A DNA stretch of 64,000 bases. It comes from Paenibacillus hemerocallicola. GTDB taxonomy: Bacteria > Bacillota > Bacilli > Paenibacillales > NBRC-103111. Every line of letters begins with the position of its first letter. Positions within the stretch are counted from its first letter, which is position 1. Below the pieces are notes generated by a model. That model was not told the origin of the DNA. It did no database searches and saw only the letters and a list, made by a program, of their open reading frames with translations. The position numbers were made by a program, and so were the translations under genes. The stretch covers positions 186,001-250,000 of the forward strand of contig NZ_VDCQ01000001.1 in assembly GCF_006265175.1 (NCBI RefSeq), given 5' to 3'. Positions 29,132-38,267 of this stretch are shown here, piece after piece.

Positions 29132-29174
29132 AAAAAAGATGCACTCCGCTTTATTAGCGGGTGCATCTTTTTTG
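29132..29174 (+). terminator. Strong Rho-independent terminator
   Basis: AAAAAAGATGCACTCCGC pairs with GCGGGTGCATCTTTTTT around a TTTATTA loop; it ends the isomerase/rpiR operon. Confidence 0.95.
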
Positions 29175-29350
29175 CGCTTTGGATTATTTCCCTTCGATGT
29201 AGCGCGGATTCCTTCGGGTTGGACGTGGATAGCAGTCTTTCACTTCCCACACGTGCAACCGCTCAATCCGAACAAGCATAAAAATGCGCGAAAAGGGCTT
29301 GTCTGTTAACATCGCACCCAAATTCATATAGTCAAATAACGCTGCAAAGA

Positions 29351-30259
29351 TTACTCGCCGTGTAAAGCTCCGCTTCCGCCGTCTCTCATCATGGCGCGAT
29401 ACTCGCTAGCCGTTTGCCCTTTCATATCCCGGAAAGCGCGAGCGAACGTCCGGAACGAATCGAAGCCGACGGCAGTTGCGATATCGGTTACCGACATGTT
29501 CGTATGCAGCAGCATCGTAATCGCGCTTTCGATACGAAGCTGCCGGACATAATCGTGAAATCGTTTACCGGTCTGCTCCTTGAACGAGCGGCTGATGTGG
29601 GGCACGCTGTACCGGAACTGCCGCGATAAATCCTCAAGCGCAAGCTTCTCCGTATAATGCAAGTGCACGTATTGAAGCAATGGCGACATTTTTACGGATT
29701 CTTCAGGGCCATCCTTGATCGGGGAGCGGTCATTCCCTGTTGCGTTGCGCACGAACAGCAGAAGGGCCTCGCTAATTTTCAGCCTGATCATATGACGACT
29801 TCCCGGAGTATCCGGCATGGCGTATTCCTCGTGCAGCTGTCTCATCGTCGCCATCATGCGTTCCGCCGCGTCACCGTCAAAATCGGCGAAAGAGGAGGAG
29901 GTCGTTCCGATTCCGTATACGAGACGGGAAAATTCCGGGTCCTCGTACTCGCTGAACAGCAGAGGCAAATCGAACATGCAGCGGTATTTACTCATCGTTC
30001 GTCCCGGGTCGCTCTCCAGCTTATGCATATGATGGGGGAGCAGAAACGAAGCGGTGCCCGGCCGAATGCGGTGAGCCACCCCGTTTATGGACTCCGAACC
30101 GGTTCCCTCGATGAAAAAGGAAAGCTCCGCATAATCGTGATGGTGAAGCGCCGATTGCGTAACCGTACCGATATTGATAAAAAAACGCTGCTTGCCGTCC
30201 GCGGACATCTTCAGGCCGCCGATATGCTCTTGGTATTCCGGGTATATGGTTTTCGCCAT
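29351..30259 (-). CDS. AraC-family regulator with N-terminal cupin
   Basis: A 302-residue activator type: an N-terminal cupin sensing domain (HHHDYAELSFFIEGTGSE...HRIRPGTASFLLPHH) and a C-terminal double helix-turn-helix (about 205-295; LALEDLSRQFRYSVPHISRSF and MSVTDIATAVGFDSFRTFARAF). ATG at 30259 is chosen because AAGGGGGAACA precedes it; an upstream in-frame ATG at 30328 would add 23 residues without a ribosome site. It is divergent from the M55 peptidase gene at 30466 and may control it and the aminotransferase. Confidence 0.9.
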   Translation of the reverse strand: MAKTIYPEYQEHIGGLKMSADGKQRFFINIGTVTQSALHHHDYAELSFFIEGTGSESINGVAHRIRPGTASFLLPHHMHKLESDPGRTMSKYRCMFDLPLLFSEYEDPEFSRLVYGIGTTSSSFADFDGDAAERMMATMRQLHEEYAMPDTPGSRHMIRLKISEALLLFVRNATGNDRSPIKDGPEESVKMSPLLQYVHLHYTEKLALEDLSRQFRYSVPHISRSFKEQTGKRFHDYVRQLRIESAITMLLHTNMSVTDIATAVGFDSFRTFARAFRDMKGQTASEYRAMMRDGGSGALHGE

Positions 30260-30465
30260 ATTGTTCCCCCTTGTCAGTTTCAATCCACGCCCCGTATGGG
30301 GAGCGACAAAACGATTAAAAAATGACATCTGGCGAAGCCGTTTCTGTCATGTGGCGCTTTCCCTTTTATTATATAGTTACATACGAGAAAAGGAAGCCCC
30401 ATTTACCGCTTCGGAGACGGCTGTCCGAAGTTCGGCCGGGCTAATCTGCTCTAGGAGGATGGGCC

Positions 30466-31293
30466 GTGAAAATGCTCATCATGACCGACATGGAAGGCGT
30501 AGCCGGGATGATCAATCACGACGACTGGGTCGTCCCCGGCGGCCGGTATTACGAGGACGGGAAGAAGCTGTTGACGATGGAGACGAATGCCGCCATCGAA
30601 GGGTTCGCGGCAGGGGGAGCGAATGAGTTTATAGTCGTGGACGGACATGGATACGGCGGGATCAACCATTTGCTCCTGGACGCGCGGGCGCGGTTTATGC
30701 GCGGCCCTTACCATGGAAACTACTACTCGATGCTGGATGCCTCATTCGATGCGATTGCTTGGATCGGCCAGCATGCCAAGGCGGGAACTCCTTTTGCGCA
30801 AATGGCGCATACCGGCTGGTTCAACGTAATCGATTATACGATTAACGGCACATCGGTCGGCGAGTTCGGACAGCTGGCGCTTTGCGGGGCTTCTCTCGGT
30901 ATACGCTCGATATTCGGCGCCGGGGACGAAGCTTTCGCAATAGAAGCTGCGGCGTTGGTCGAAGGAATCGAGACGGTTTCCGTCAAACGCGGACTCATGC
31001 CGGGAAGCGGAGACGAATTTAACACCGAGGGCTACAAGGAACGCAATAACGGGGCGATTCATCTTCATCCTGAAACCGCGAGAGGCCGAATTCGCGAGGG
31101 AGCCGAACGAGCGGCGCGCCGGTTTATCGAGAACCGGGAGCAATTTGCGCTGCTGCGGGCGAAAGCGCCGTTCAGGAGGGAAATCCGTTTTCGCAGCGAC
31201 GGAACGAAAGCCGCTTATACGCTGCGCGACGAGCATCCCGACAGCATTATTCGTTTGTTGGGCGGTAAGCTGGTAAATGCACATATCCAATAA
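30466..31293 (+). CDS. M55-family metallopeptidase (D-aminopeptidase DppA-like)
   Basis: DppA-like zinc aminopeptidases release N-terminal D-amino acids. MLIMTDMEGVAGM holds the metal-binding Asp/Glu near residues 8-10; EFIVVDGHGYGGINHL gives His ligands; IAWIGQHAKAGT and the later DEAFAIEAAALVEG complete the fold. At 275 residues it is the normal length. GTG start after AGGAGGATG. It is followed by a DegT aminotransferase 37 bp on, with a divergent AraC regulator upstream. Confidence 0.88.
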   Translation: MKMLIMTDMEGVAGMINHDDWVVPGGRYYEDGKKLLTMETNAAIEGFAAGGANEFIVVDGHGYGGINHLLLDARARFMRGPYHGNYYSMLDASFDAIAWIGQHAKAGTPFAQMAHTGWFNVIDYTINGTSVGEFGQLALCGASLGIRSIFGAGDEAFAIEAAALVEGIETVSVKRGLMPGSGDEFNTEGYKERNNGAIHLHPETARGRIREGAERAARRFIENREQFALLRAKAPFRREIRFRSDGTKAAYTLRDEHPDSIIRLLGGKLVNAHIQ

Positions 31294-31330
31294 CGATTTG
31301 CAAATTATCCATTGAAGGAGTGTCACTGAC

Positions 31331-32665
31331 ATGATCGGAACTGAAAAGCTGGCTCTATTCGGCGGAACGAAAGCGGTTAAGCAGTCGCAAGAGGGACTGT
31401 TCAAATGGCCGATTATTACCGAGGAGGATGAAGCGGCAGCCGTGCAAGTTTTGCGTGACGGCGCGATGTCCGGAACGGATATTACGCGGAAATTCGAGCG
31501 CGAGTTCGCCGATTGGCTCGATATGAAATATGGGCTCGCCTTCAATAACGGTACGAACTCCTTGCTGGGAGCTTTTTACGGCTGCGGCGTCGGAGTGGGC
31601 GATGAAATCATCTGTCCGAGCGTTACTTACTGGGCATCGGCATTGCCGGCTTATTCGCTAGGCGCCTCGGTTGTGTTTGCGGAGATCGATCCGGTTACGC
31701 TGTGTCTGGATCCGAACGATATCGAGCATCGGATTACGGAGAAGACGAAAGCGATCGTAGTCGTTCACTACTTGGGACATCCGGCCGATATGGATCCGAT
31801 TATGGAAATCGCCAAGAAGCATAACATCAAAGTAATCGAGGATGTATCGCATGCGCAGGGAGGATATTACAAAGGCCGCCGGGTAGGAACGATCGGGGAT
31901 GTAGGCGCCATGTCGCTGATGGCGGGCAAATCGTTTGCCATCGGGGAGGGCGGTATTTTCGTCACGAACGATCTGGAGATTTATGAGCGCGCTATCGCAT
32001 TGGGGCATTACGAGCGGTACAACCAGGAAATTCAAACTCCTTACTTGCAGCCTCATGCGGGCTTGCCGCTCGGCGGCTACAAATTCCGGATGCATCAGGT
32101 CAGCTCGGCAGTCGGTCGCGTTCAGCTGAAATATTACGATGAGCGAATCGGCGAAATCGACAAAGCGATGAACTATTTCTGGGATCGGCTCGAAGGCGTA
32201 CCGGGCTTGAGAGCGCACCGTCCGGCCAAAAACTCGGGAAGTACGATGGGAGGCTGGTATGCGACGCATGGCCACTATGTTCCGGAAGAGCTCGGCGGCT
32301 TGTCCGTAACCCGATTTTGCGAAGCTGTGCGCGCGGAGGGAGTATCGATCGGACCGGGCTGCAACTTGCCGCTCCATCTGCATTCGCTGCAGCAAGACGC
32401 CGACGTGTACGGCCATGGTAAACCGACGATTATTGCCAACGCTTCGCGCGATTTGCGTCAGCCGAAGGGCAGCCTGCCAATTTCCGAAGGGATCGCGGCA
32501 CGCGTTTATTCCATCCCTTGGTTCAAGCATTTCAATACGGAGCAAATCGACCAATACGTCGAAGCTTTCCGCAAAGCCGCATTGCAATACAACGACTTGC
32601 TTGCGGACGACAAAGGCAATCCGGAAAGGCTCGGCGGCTGGAACTTTTTCCGTCAAAAAGCTTAA
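31331..32665 (+). CDS. DegT/DnrJ/EryC1/StrS-family PLP aminotransferase
   Basis: A 444-residue fold-type I PLP enzyme of the sugar-aminotransferase family. The cofactor region is NNGTNSLLGAFYGCGVGVGDE; VIEDVSHAQGG supplies the pyridine-ring Asp; the PLP lysine is in SLMAGKSFAIGEGG. Members act on nucleotide-linked keto-sugars or scyllo-inosose, but members scattered in catabolic loci are often of unknown substrate. ATG after AAGGAGTG. A second family member is at 52914, with different flanks. Confidence 0.88.
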   Translation: MIGTEKLALFGGTKAVKQSQEGLFKWPIITEEDEAAAVQVLRDGAMSGTDITRKFEREFADWLDMKYGLAFNNGTNSLLGAFYGCGVGVGDEIICPSVTYWASALPAYSLGASVVFAEIDPVTLCLDPNDIEHRITEKTKAIVVVHYLGHPADMDPIMEIAKKHNIKVIEDVSHAQGGYYKGRRVGTIGDVGAMSLMAGKSFAIGEGGIFVTNDLEIYERAIALGHYERYNQEIQTPYLQPHAGLPLGGYKFRMHQVSSAVGRVQLKYYDERIGEIDKAMNYFWDRLEGVPGLRAHRPAKNSGSTMGGWYATHGHYVPEELGGLSVTRFCEAVRAEGVSIGPGCNLPLHLHSLQQDADVYGHGKPTIIANASRDLRQPKGSLPISEGIAARVYSIPWFKHFNTEQIDQYVEAFRKAALQYNDLLADDKGNPERLGGWNFFRQKA

Positions 32666-32808
32666 GCAAAAGGACATCGAAGTATCGGCTTCCTCCATCC
32701 GGGAGGGAGCCTTTTCGCTTTACTGAAATTGACAAGCGCTAGTAGCAGAGGCGGTGGCCGTTTGTGGACATAATAGGGGCGAAGTGTTCAGCAAAAGGAG
32801 GAGCCGCC

Positions 32809-32934
32809 ATGGACGATACGCAGTCCTACTTGAACAAGCTGCACGACACGCAAGCAAAGGACGAGAAAAATCGGAGAACCCACGGCAAGGGCGATCCGGA
32901 CCGCAAGCTGCCGGGCAAGCAGAAGGAACGGTAA
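32809..32934 (+). CDS. Tiny charged protein (DUF4023-like)
   Basis: A 41-residue peptide, MDDTQSYLNKLHDTQAKDEK..., ending KLPGKQKER. The pattern (acidic start, KL.DTQ.KDEKN, GKG.PD.KLP.KQ) fits the short DUF4023 family of Bacillaceae; function unknown. AGGAGGAGCC lies just upstream of the ATG. It is followed 29 bp later by another tiny gene. Confidence 0.65.
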   Translation: MDDTQSYLNKLHDTQAKDEKNRRTHGKGDPDRKLPGKQKER

Positions 32935-32963
32935 CTTAAAAGATACTTTACGGAGGTGCAACA

Positions 32964-33104
32964 ATGCCGCATCATCGCCGCAAAGCATTCAAAGAACAAC
33001 AGAATATGTCCCGTAGGAAGGAAGAAGCGCAAACGCTGCATGCGGATAAATCGAAAGCATTTCCCGCCTCGCTAAACGGAATAAGCAAAAACGAAAACAC
33101 CTGA
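32964..33104 (+). CDS. Tiny basic hypothetical protein
   Basis: A 46-residue peptide beginning MPHHRRKAFKEQQNMSRRKE, strongly basic at the N-terminus, ending SLNGISKNENT. The ribosome site CGGAGGTG at the ideal distance supports translation. It lies between the DUF4023-like gene and a strong terminator, so the two are probably co-transcribed. No family recognised. Confidence 0.55.
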   Translation: MPHHRRKAFKEQQNMSRRKEEAQTLHADKSKAFPASLNGISKNENT

Positions 33105-33127
33105 TCCCTCCGGGATACAAAGAAATG

Positions 33128-33182
33128 AGAACCTCCGGGCAAGGCCAAACCGAACGGTTTCGCCATTGCCAGGGGGTTCTTT
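33128..33182 (+). terminator. Rho-independent terminator
   Basis: AGAACCTCC / GGGGGTTCT outer stem with an inner GGCAA/TTGCC-like part and TTCTTTCC after it. Confidence 0.85.
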
Positions 33183-33198
33183 CCTTGAAGAGGCTGAC

Positions 33199-33315
33199 CT
33201 AACCTTGCTCCGACGAGTCGGACAATTCCTTGAGCGGCGTAATTTTACCGTGCGGCTGCTGATTTTGCTTGCGCATTTTCCACGCGTTTTCTTTCCGGCG
33301 CTTGGATGTTGTCAT
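33199..33315 (-). CDS. Tiny basic protein (DUF6254-like)
   Basis: A 38-residue peptide on the minus strand: MTTSKRRKENAWKMRKQNQQ, then PHGKITPLKELSDSSEQG. The shape (basic N-terminus with W, PHGKI.PL.EL) resembles the short DUF6254 family of Bacillaceae; the assignment is from memory of the pattern. GGAGGTG lies 8 nt before the ATG. It is divergent from the UPF0173 gene. Confidence 0.6.
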   Translation of the reverse strand: MTTSKRRKENAWKMRKQNQQPHGKITPLKELSDSSEQG

Positions 33316-33412
33316 GGGCAGTTACACCTCCATCCGTATCGTTGGCTTCCGCGAAATAATTTATGTAAAATGTAGAGGTACCCAACATTTGGATGAAGAG
33401 AGGGTGACCGTA

Positions 33413-34096
33413 ATGAACATTACATGTTTCGGACATTCATGCCTGTACGCGGAGAGCGGCGGCAAAAAGGTGATCATCGATCCGTTCCTGTCCGGCAATC
33501 CGCAATCCGGCGTATCCCCGAAGGAGATCGAAGCGGATGCGGTGCTGCTGACCCATGCGCACGACGACCATTTCGGCGACAGTATCGAGATTGCCAAGCA
33601 AAACGACTGCCCGATCGTCGCGGTGTTCGAGCTGGCGATGCATTGTATCCGACTTGGGGCCAAAGCGCATGCGATGAACATCGGGGGCTCTTATTCGTTC
33701 GACGGCTTCCGGGTCAAATTCACCCAAGCGTTCCATGGTTCTTCCCTGCGCGAGGGCGATCAATACTTGTATGCCGGACAGCCGGCAGGCATTTTGCTGA
33801 CAATGGACAATACGACGATCTTCCATGCGGGGGATACATCCTTGTACGGCGACATGAAGCTGATCGGGGAAATGAACGAAATCGCCTTGGCCGCGCTGCC
33901 GATCGGGGACAATTTCACAATGGGACCGGAAGAGGCCGTTATCGCAGCCCGCTGGCTTCAGACGAAGCAAGTGATCCCGCTTCATTACAACACATTCCCG
34001 GTCATCCGTCAGGATACGGAGAAATTCGCTTCGATGCTGAAAGAATACGATATAACGTGTCATGCGCTGAACAGCAAGGAAAGCATTACCTTATAA
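33413..34096 (+). CDS. UPF0173 metal-dependent hydrolase (MBL fold)
   Basis: A 227-residue metallo-beta-lactamase-fold protein of the YtkL/UPF0173 type. ITCFGHSCLYAESGGKKVII opens the fold; the metal motif is LLTHAHDDHFGDS; HAGDTSLYGDM and PLHYNTFPVI follow. Function is unknown beyond hydrolase prediction. ATG 33413 follows GAGAGGGTG; longer forms from upstream codons are rejected because they add a non-homologous N-terminus. A terminator follows at 34109. Confidence 0.92.
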   Translation: MNITCFGHSCLYAESGGKKVIIDPFLSGNPQSGVSPKEIEADAVLLTHAHDDHFGDSIEIAKQNDCPIVAVFELAMHCIRLGAKAHAMNIGGSYSFDGFRVKFTQAFHGSSLREGDQYLYAGQPAGILLTMDNTTIFHAGDTSLYGDMKLIGEMNEIALAALPIGDNFTMGPEEAVIAARWLQTKQVIPLHYNTFPVIRQDTEKFASMLKEYDITCHALNSKESITL

Positions 34097-34108
34097 AAGC
34101 GATTTCGC

Positions 34109-34149
34109 AAAACGCCCGAGTCCCTATATGGGGAAACGGGCGTTTTTTT
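34109..34149 (+). terminator. Rho-independent terminator
   Basis: AAAACGCCCG / CGGGCGTTTT with an inner CCC/GGG stem and seven T. Confidence 0.93.
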
Positions 34150-34249
34150 CGTAAATGGTATTGCATCTATTTCGGGGCTAGCGGTAGTATGGGAAATGGA
34201 GCTTATCTTTGGAAAAGGCTGCCTAAACATAAAGAAAGCAGGAGTCTAT

Positions 34250-35821
34250 ATGAACAAACGCAAAACCGTCAGCTTGGCGCTGGCATTCGGTCTGCTGATC
34301 GGGGGGAGTCCGGCATATGCGGAGGACGGACAAAAAACGGCGACCGCGCAAGCGGTTTCGTCCGTAAAAATGGTACTGAACAGCAAAACGGCTGCGGTAA
34401 ACGGCAAGGAATTATTGTTGCCCGTCGAGCCGACTCTGTTCGGTGATACTACAATGGTGCCAATTCGCGCCGTGTCAGAGGCATTGGGGGCCGAGGTGAA
34501 ATGGTTCGGCGATGAGAGCGCTATCGTGATCCAAGCCGGAGCATACAAGCTTCGACTGGTCATCGGAAGCAAGACTGCAATCGTGAATGACCGATCCGAG
34601 CCGTTGGACCAGCCGGCTCAAATCGTCAATGAGACGACGATGGTACCGCTGCGATTCATTGCGGAAAGCTTGAATCAAGCCGTATCGTTCGATACGGCTA
34701 CAGGCACGATCACGATCACCGCCAAGCAATCGGAGACCCCGCCGAAGGAGGAGGCGCCGGCGAAACCGCCTGTTCAGAAGAACAAACTGGAGACGATTGC
34801 GATGGAAACGTTGATCGGGGGCAATAAATTGAGAGAAGTGCTCAATTTTCCCGCTCGCTTGCAAAGCATCGTGACGGACAAGGACGGCAACGTGTACGTT
34901 TTGTTTTCGAAAGACAGGCTGGAGACGAGTCTGGCTTTGCTTCAATACGACGCCAAAACGAAACGGGCGAAAGTTACACTGGACTCGTTCGACAGTCGGT
35001 TCAATTTCAGCTATACCGAGCCGTTGGGCGGCAAAAAAGAAATGTCCTACGGAGATATTGCCCCGGGAGCGCTGTACTACGACGAACAGAGCGGCAATGT
35101 TTATTTGCTGGCCAACAATACGAACGCGACTTACAACAGAACCGGCCAATCGCTGCTAAAGAGCAGCATTTCCAGCATCGTCTACCGCATTACTCCGGAT
35201 ATCCAAATGGTTACCAATGCATCGGCGGGGGGCATGCAACCGCTTCAGGATAATTTCCTCCTAGCTATAGAGGGTAAGCAATTTTACTTCAGCGATATCG
35301 TACATAGCCAAATTTACACATCCGCCTCGGGCGGCGAAGCGGACCCGATCGCTTCGATCGATAAAAGCTCGGGAAGCGTCAAGCTCACGGCGACTATCAA
35401 AGAGGGAAAAATTTATTACTTCGACAAAATATCGCAGACACTAACCGAGCTGGAACCGAGCAGCGGAGCTACCCGTCAAGTCGCGAAAGTAAATGTGGAA
35501 TCGTTGCGTCAAGCAACGGCAAGGGACGGGATATTCTACTTGTCAAATTACGAGCAAATATACACGCTCGATACGAGCGGGCGGTTGTCGCCTTATGTTT
35601 CACTGAAAGAAATTCAACAGCCTGACGAGAACGGGCAGCGCACAATAGTCACGAATCCGAACGGCTCCATCATGATGACTCCGATCGGCGAGAGCGTTCC
35701 TACGGTAAAGGAATTCGGGCCGTTCACGGTGGATGCGGAGGGGAATATTCTGCTGTGGGATCAACAGCAAGGAGGTTCGATTCGCAAAATACGTTTGTTT
35801 GGCACCGCCGTGCAGCCCTGA
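34250..35821 (+). CDS. Secreted copper-amine-oxidase-N domain protein
   Basis: A 523-residue exported protein. The signal peptide MNKRKTVSLALAFGLLIGG ends near SPAYAED. It is followed by a copper amine oxidase N-terminal-like domain with its paired motif, TMVPIRAVSEALGAEVKW and TMVPLRFIAESLNQAVSFD (about residues 65-160), a fold used for cell-wall or sugar contact in Paenibacillaceae rather than for copper. A proline-rich linker (TPPKEEAPAKPP) leads to a C-terminal region of repeated VTDKDGNVYVL-like stretches, perhaps a beta-propeller. ATG after GGAG. No operon partner. Confidence 0.85.
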   Translation: MNKRKTVSLALAFGLLIGGSPAYAEDGQKTATAQAVSSVKMVLNSKTAAVNGKELLLPVEPTLFGDTTMVPIRAVSEALGAEVKWFGDESAIVIQAGAYKLRLVIGSKTAIVNDRSEPLDQPAQIVNETTMVPLRFIAESLNQAVSFDTATGTITITAKQSETPPKEEAPAKPPVQKNKLETIAMETLIGGNKLREVLNFPARLQSIVTDKDGNVYVLFSKDRLETSLALLQYDAKTKRAKVTLDSFDSRFNFSYTEPLGGKKEMSYGDIAPGALYYDEQSGNVYLLANNTNATYNRTGQSLLKSSISSIVYRITPDIQMVTNASAGGMQPLQDNFLLAIEGKQFYFSDIVHSQIYTSASGGEADPIASIDKSSGSVKLTATIKEGKIYYFDKISQTLTELEPSSGATRQVAKVNVESLRQATARDGIFYLSNYEQIYTLDTSGRLSPYVSLKEIQQPDENGQRTIVTNPNGSIMMTPIGESVPTVKEFGPFTVDAEGNILLWDQQQGGSIRKIRLFGTAVQP

Positions 35822-35927
35822 ATCGGTCCGACCTGCCCGACCGCGAAAATCATGGTATAATGAGTGGGAAACGCGATCCGGCAATCGAACGGCAGTCGCC
35901 GCCGGCAAAAGGAGCCCTGATATTGGA

Positions 35928-36659
35928 ATGATCATCGTACGAAACTTATCGAAAACATTGACCGACGGCCAAACGATACTGTCCAAAGTCAGCTTTCAAG
36001 TCGACAGAGGCGAATTCGTCGTCGTCATCGGCGCCAGCGGAAGCGGGAAATCGACATTGCTCGGCTGCATCGCGCTGCAGCAAAAATGGACGGAAGGCCA
36101 ATTTATAATCGACGGCAAGGAGCTGTCGAATACGAAATGGTCGGACAAGCTCCAGCTGCGCAAGGAATGGGCGTTTCTCGAGGAACGTCCGGCGCTGCAT
36201 CCGAAAAAAAACGCCTTGAAAAACGTATTCAGCGGCCGGTTTTATCAGCTCCCGTTGTGGCGCAAGCTGACGGGGACGATATCGACCGGAGAGCATATAC
36301 GGGCGATGGATTACTTGGAGAGGGTCGGCCTGCTCGACAAAGCGAAAATGCTGCCCGCGGAGAAGCTGAGCGGAGGCGAGCAGCAGCGCGTAGCCATCGC
36401 GAGAGCGCTTGCGCAAGGCGCTCAAGTCATTTTGGCGGACGAGCCGACGAAGGGACTAGACCCGGAATCGGCGACGAAAGTGCTGCAGGATTTTCGGGCG
36501 TTGTGCAAAGATCAAAACATGATCGTCATCGCGGCGATGCAAAATTTGGAGATGGCCGAGCGGAACGCTTCGCGCATATGGGGGTTGGCCGATGGCAAAC
36601 TGGTGCTGGACATTCCGGCGCGCAAGCTGACCCAAAGCGAGAAAAATAAAATATTTTAA
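35928..36659 (+). CDS. ABC transporter ATP-binding protein (PhnC-like)
   Basis: A 243-residue ATPase with Walker A GASGSGKST (about 36-44), Q-loop region, signature LSGGEQQRVAIARAL and Walker B VILADEPTKGLDPES. The spacing and the LSGGEQQRVAIAR stretch are close to phosphonate-type ATPases, but no permease or binding protein lies near. ATG 35928 is chosen because MIIVRNLSKTL is the usual domain start. It is followed 30 bp later by an SDR gene. Confidence 0.85.
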   Translation: MIIVRNLSKTLTDGQTILSKVSFQVDRGEFVVVIGASGSGKSTLLGCIALQQKWTEGQFIIDGKELSNTKWSDKLQLRKEWAFLEERPALHPKKNALKNVFSGRFYQLPLWRKLTGTISTGEHIRAMDYLERVGLLDKAKMLPAEKLSGGEQQRVAIARALAQGAQVILADEPTKGLDPESATKVLQDFRALCKDQNMIVIAAMQNLEMAERNASRIWGLADGKLVLDIPARKLTQSEKNKIF

Positions 36660-36689
36660 TCCGGCACCTGGGCGAAGGAGCGATAAGCG

Positions 36690-37478
36690 ATGGATTTGCA
36701 GTTGGATCGGAAAACGGTGCTCGTTACGGCGGGCAGCAAAGGATTGGGCAAGGCTAGCGCAATCGAGTTCGCCCGCGAAGGCGCGAATGTCGTCATCTCG
36801 AGCCGCAATGCGGACCATCTGAAGCAGGCCAAGGAGGAAATCGAACGGCTTACTGGACGCGAGGCGTTGGCGGTGGAAGCGGACGTTAATCGCAAGGAAG
36901 ATATATCGCGTACGATTCAGTCTGCCGCAGACTGGACTGGGCGTCTCGATGTGCTTGTAACGAACGCGGGAGGTCCGCCCGGAGGCGGATTCGACCAGTT
37001 CGACGATGCGGCATGGGAAGCCGCGTTTCAGCAAAACCTGATGAGCGTCGTCCGTCTCATCCGCGAAGCGCTGCCGCATATGCGGCAGCAAGGAGGCGGG
37101 CGGATCGTCAATCTGACCTCGGTGTCGGTCAAGCAGCCGATTCCCGACCTGATTTTGTCCAACGTATTCCGTGCCGGCGTATATGCTTTGACAAAAAGCT
37201 TGTCAGCCGAACTCGGGAAAGATTCCATACTTGTCAATACGGTCGGACCCGGACGAATCGAAACGGACCGGATCGTGGAGCTGGACCGTCGGGCCGCCGA
37301 TGCAAAGGGCATGACCGAGGAGCAGGTTCGCACGCAATTCATGAACCAGATTCCGCTTGGACGCTACGGAACGCCGGAAGAATTCGCCAAGACGATCGTT
37401 TACCTCGGATCGTTCGCCAACACTTATGTAACGGGGCAAGCCGTTCTCGTGGACGGAGGCATGGTTCGGGCATTGTAA
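36690..37478 (+). CDS. Short-chain dehydrogenase/reductase
   Basis: A 262-residue SDR with NAD(P) motif AGSKGLGKA in place of the usual TGxxxGxG, NAGGPPGGG, Ser in NLTSVSVKQ, and YALTK as the catalytic Tyr-x3-Lys. VDGGMVRAL ends the protein. GGPPGG after NAG is typical of the 3-oxoacyl-ACP-reductase-like SDR subgroup common in Bacillaceae. Ribosome site AAGGAGCG. Substrate unknown. Confidence 0.9.
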   Translation: MDLQLDRKTVLVTAGSKGLGKASAIEFAREGANVVISSRNADHLKQAKEEIERLTGREALAVEADVNRKEDISRTIQSAADWTGRLDVLVTNAGGPPGGGFDQFDDAAWEAAFQQNLMSVVRLIREALPHMRQQGGGRIVNLTSVSVKQPIPDLILSNVFRAGVYALTKSLSAELGKDSILVNTVGPGRIETDRIVELDRRAADAKGMTEEQVRTQFMNQIPLGRYGTPEEFAKTIVYLGSFANTYVTGQAVLVDGGMVRAL

Positions 37479-37506
37479 GGAAACTGGGGGGAGTCTGAGG
37501 CAATAG

Positions 37507-37540
37507 GACGATGCACAGCATGTCGGTGCGTCGTCTTTTT
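37507..37540 (+). terminator. Rho-independent terminator
   Basis: GACGATGCAC pairs with GTGCGTCGTC (10 bp, one G-T), followed by TTTTTC. Confidence 0.88.
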
Positions 37541-37631
37541 CGTTCCGTCGCTGCAAATAGGACGCATTCCGCTCGGTTTGCTGTGTTATACTGGGTGCAG
37601 ACGTAAGTAAGCATATGGGAGGGATTCTCGC

Positions 37632-38267
37632 ATGATGGAGTTGGTTCGTCAGCTGGCGGGGCGGAAGCCTGTACAAGTCTTGAGGCCGGTACAAGTATGG
37701 AACGGGGAGCTGGACGCTTCGATCGCCGCGGTCATAGGCGGATGGGCCGAGCAAGTCGAGGCCAAGTATAAACCGTACGCCCATTCGTTTCTCTCGGGCA
37801 TGCATTTGTGGAATGACAGCCTGGATGCTTCCCATACGATTTCGCAAGACATACATACGCCGGACGGAAGCTATTGGCATGCGATCATGCACCGGATGGA
37901 AGGCGACTATTGGAATTCGAAGTATTGGTATAAACGCGTAGGCAATCACCCCATATTCACGGAGCTGCACTTGGCGGTATTCGAGATGTCCAAGGAGCCG
38001 GGAGTGTTGGCAAGCGTGGGGTCCGATCGGGTTAAATCCGAGCTGGAGTCGCTTGTCCTCTCGGACAGGTGGAACTCCGACCGATTCGTCGACGCGGTGG
38101 AACGGCAGGTGGAGAAGGAGCGGCACGAAGCCGCCGTCGCCCTATTGGAACGAATCCAATGGTTCGAGACGGTACTGCTGCTCCGTCATTGTTATCGCGG
38201 CGTGGGAGAACTGCCGGACATAAATCTTAATGCGGCGCTAATGATCGGCGGAAGAACGGAGACATGA
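37632..38267 (+). CDS. Conserved hypothetical protein with HAIMHRMEGDYWN motif
   Basis: A 211-residue protein with no recognised domain name. A dense motif, WHAIMHRMEGDYWNSKYWYK and then RVGNHPIF, suggests a conserved functional core (His/Glu/Asp-rich) of a little-studied family. No signal or membrane segment is seen. The ATG follows GGGAGGG. Its last 76 bases overlap the end of the convergent esterase gene at 38192, an unusual degree of tail-to-tail overlap. Confidence 0.65.
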   Translation: MMELVRQLAGRKPVQVLRPVQVWNGELDASIAAVIGGWAEQVEAKYKPYAHSFLSGMHLWNDSLDASHTISQDIHTPDGSYWHAIMHRMEGDYWNSKYWYKRVGNHPIFTELHLAVFEMSKEPGVLASVGSDRVKSELESLVLSDRWNSDRFVDAVERQVEKERHEAAVALLERIQWFETVLLLRHCYRGVGELPDINLNAALMIGGRTET

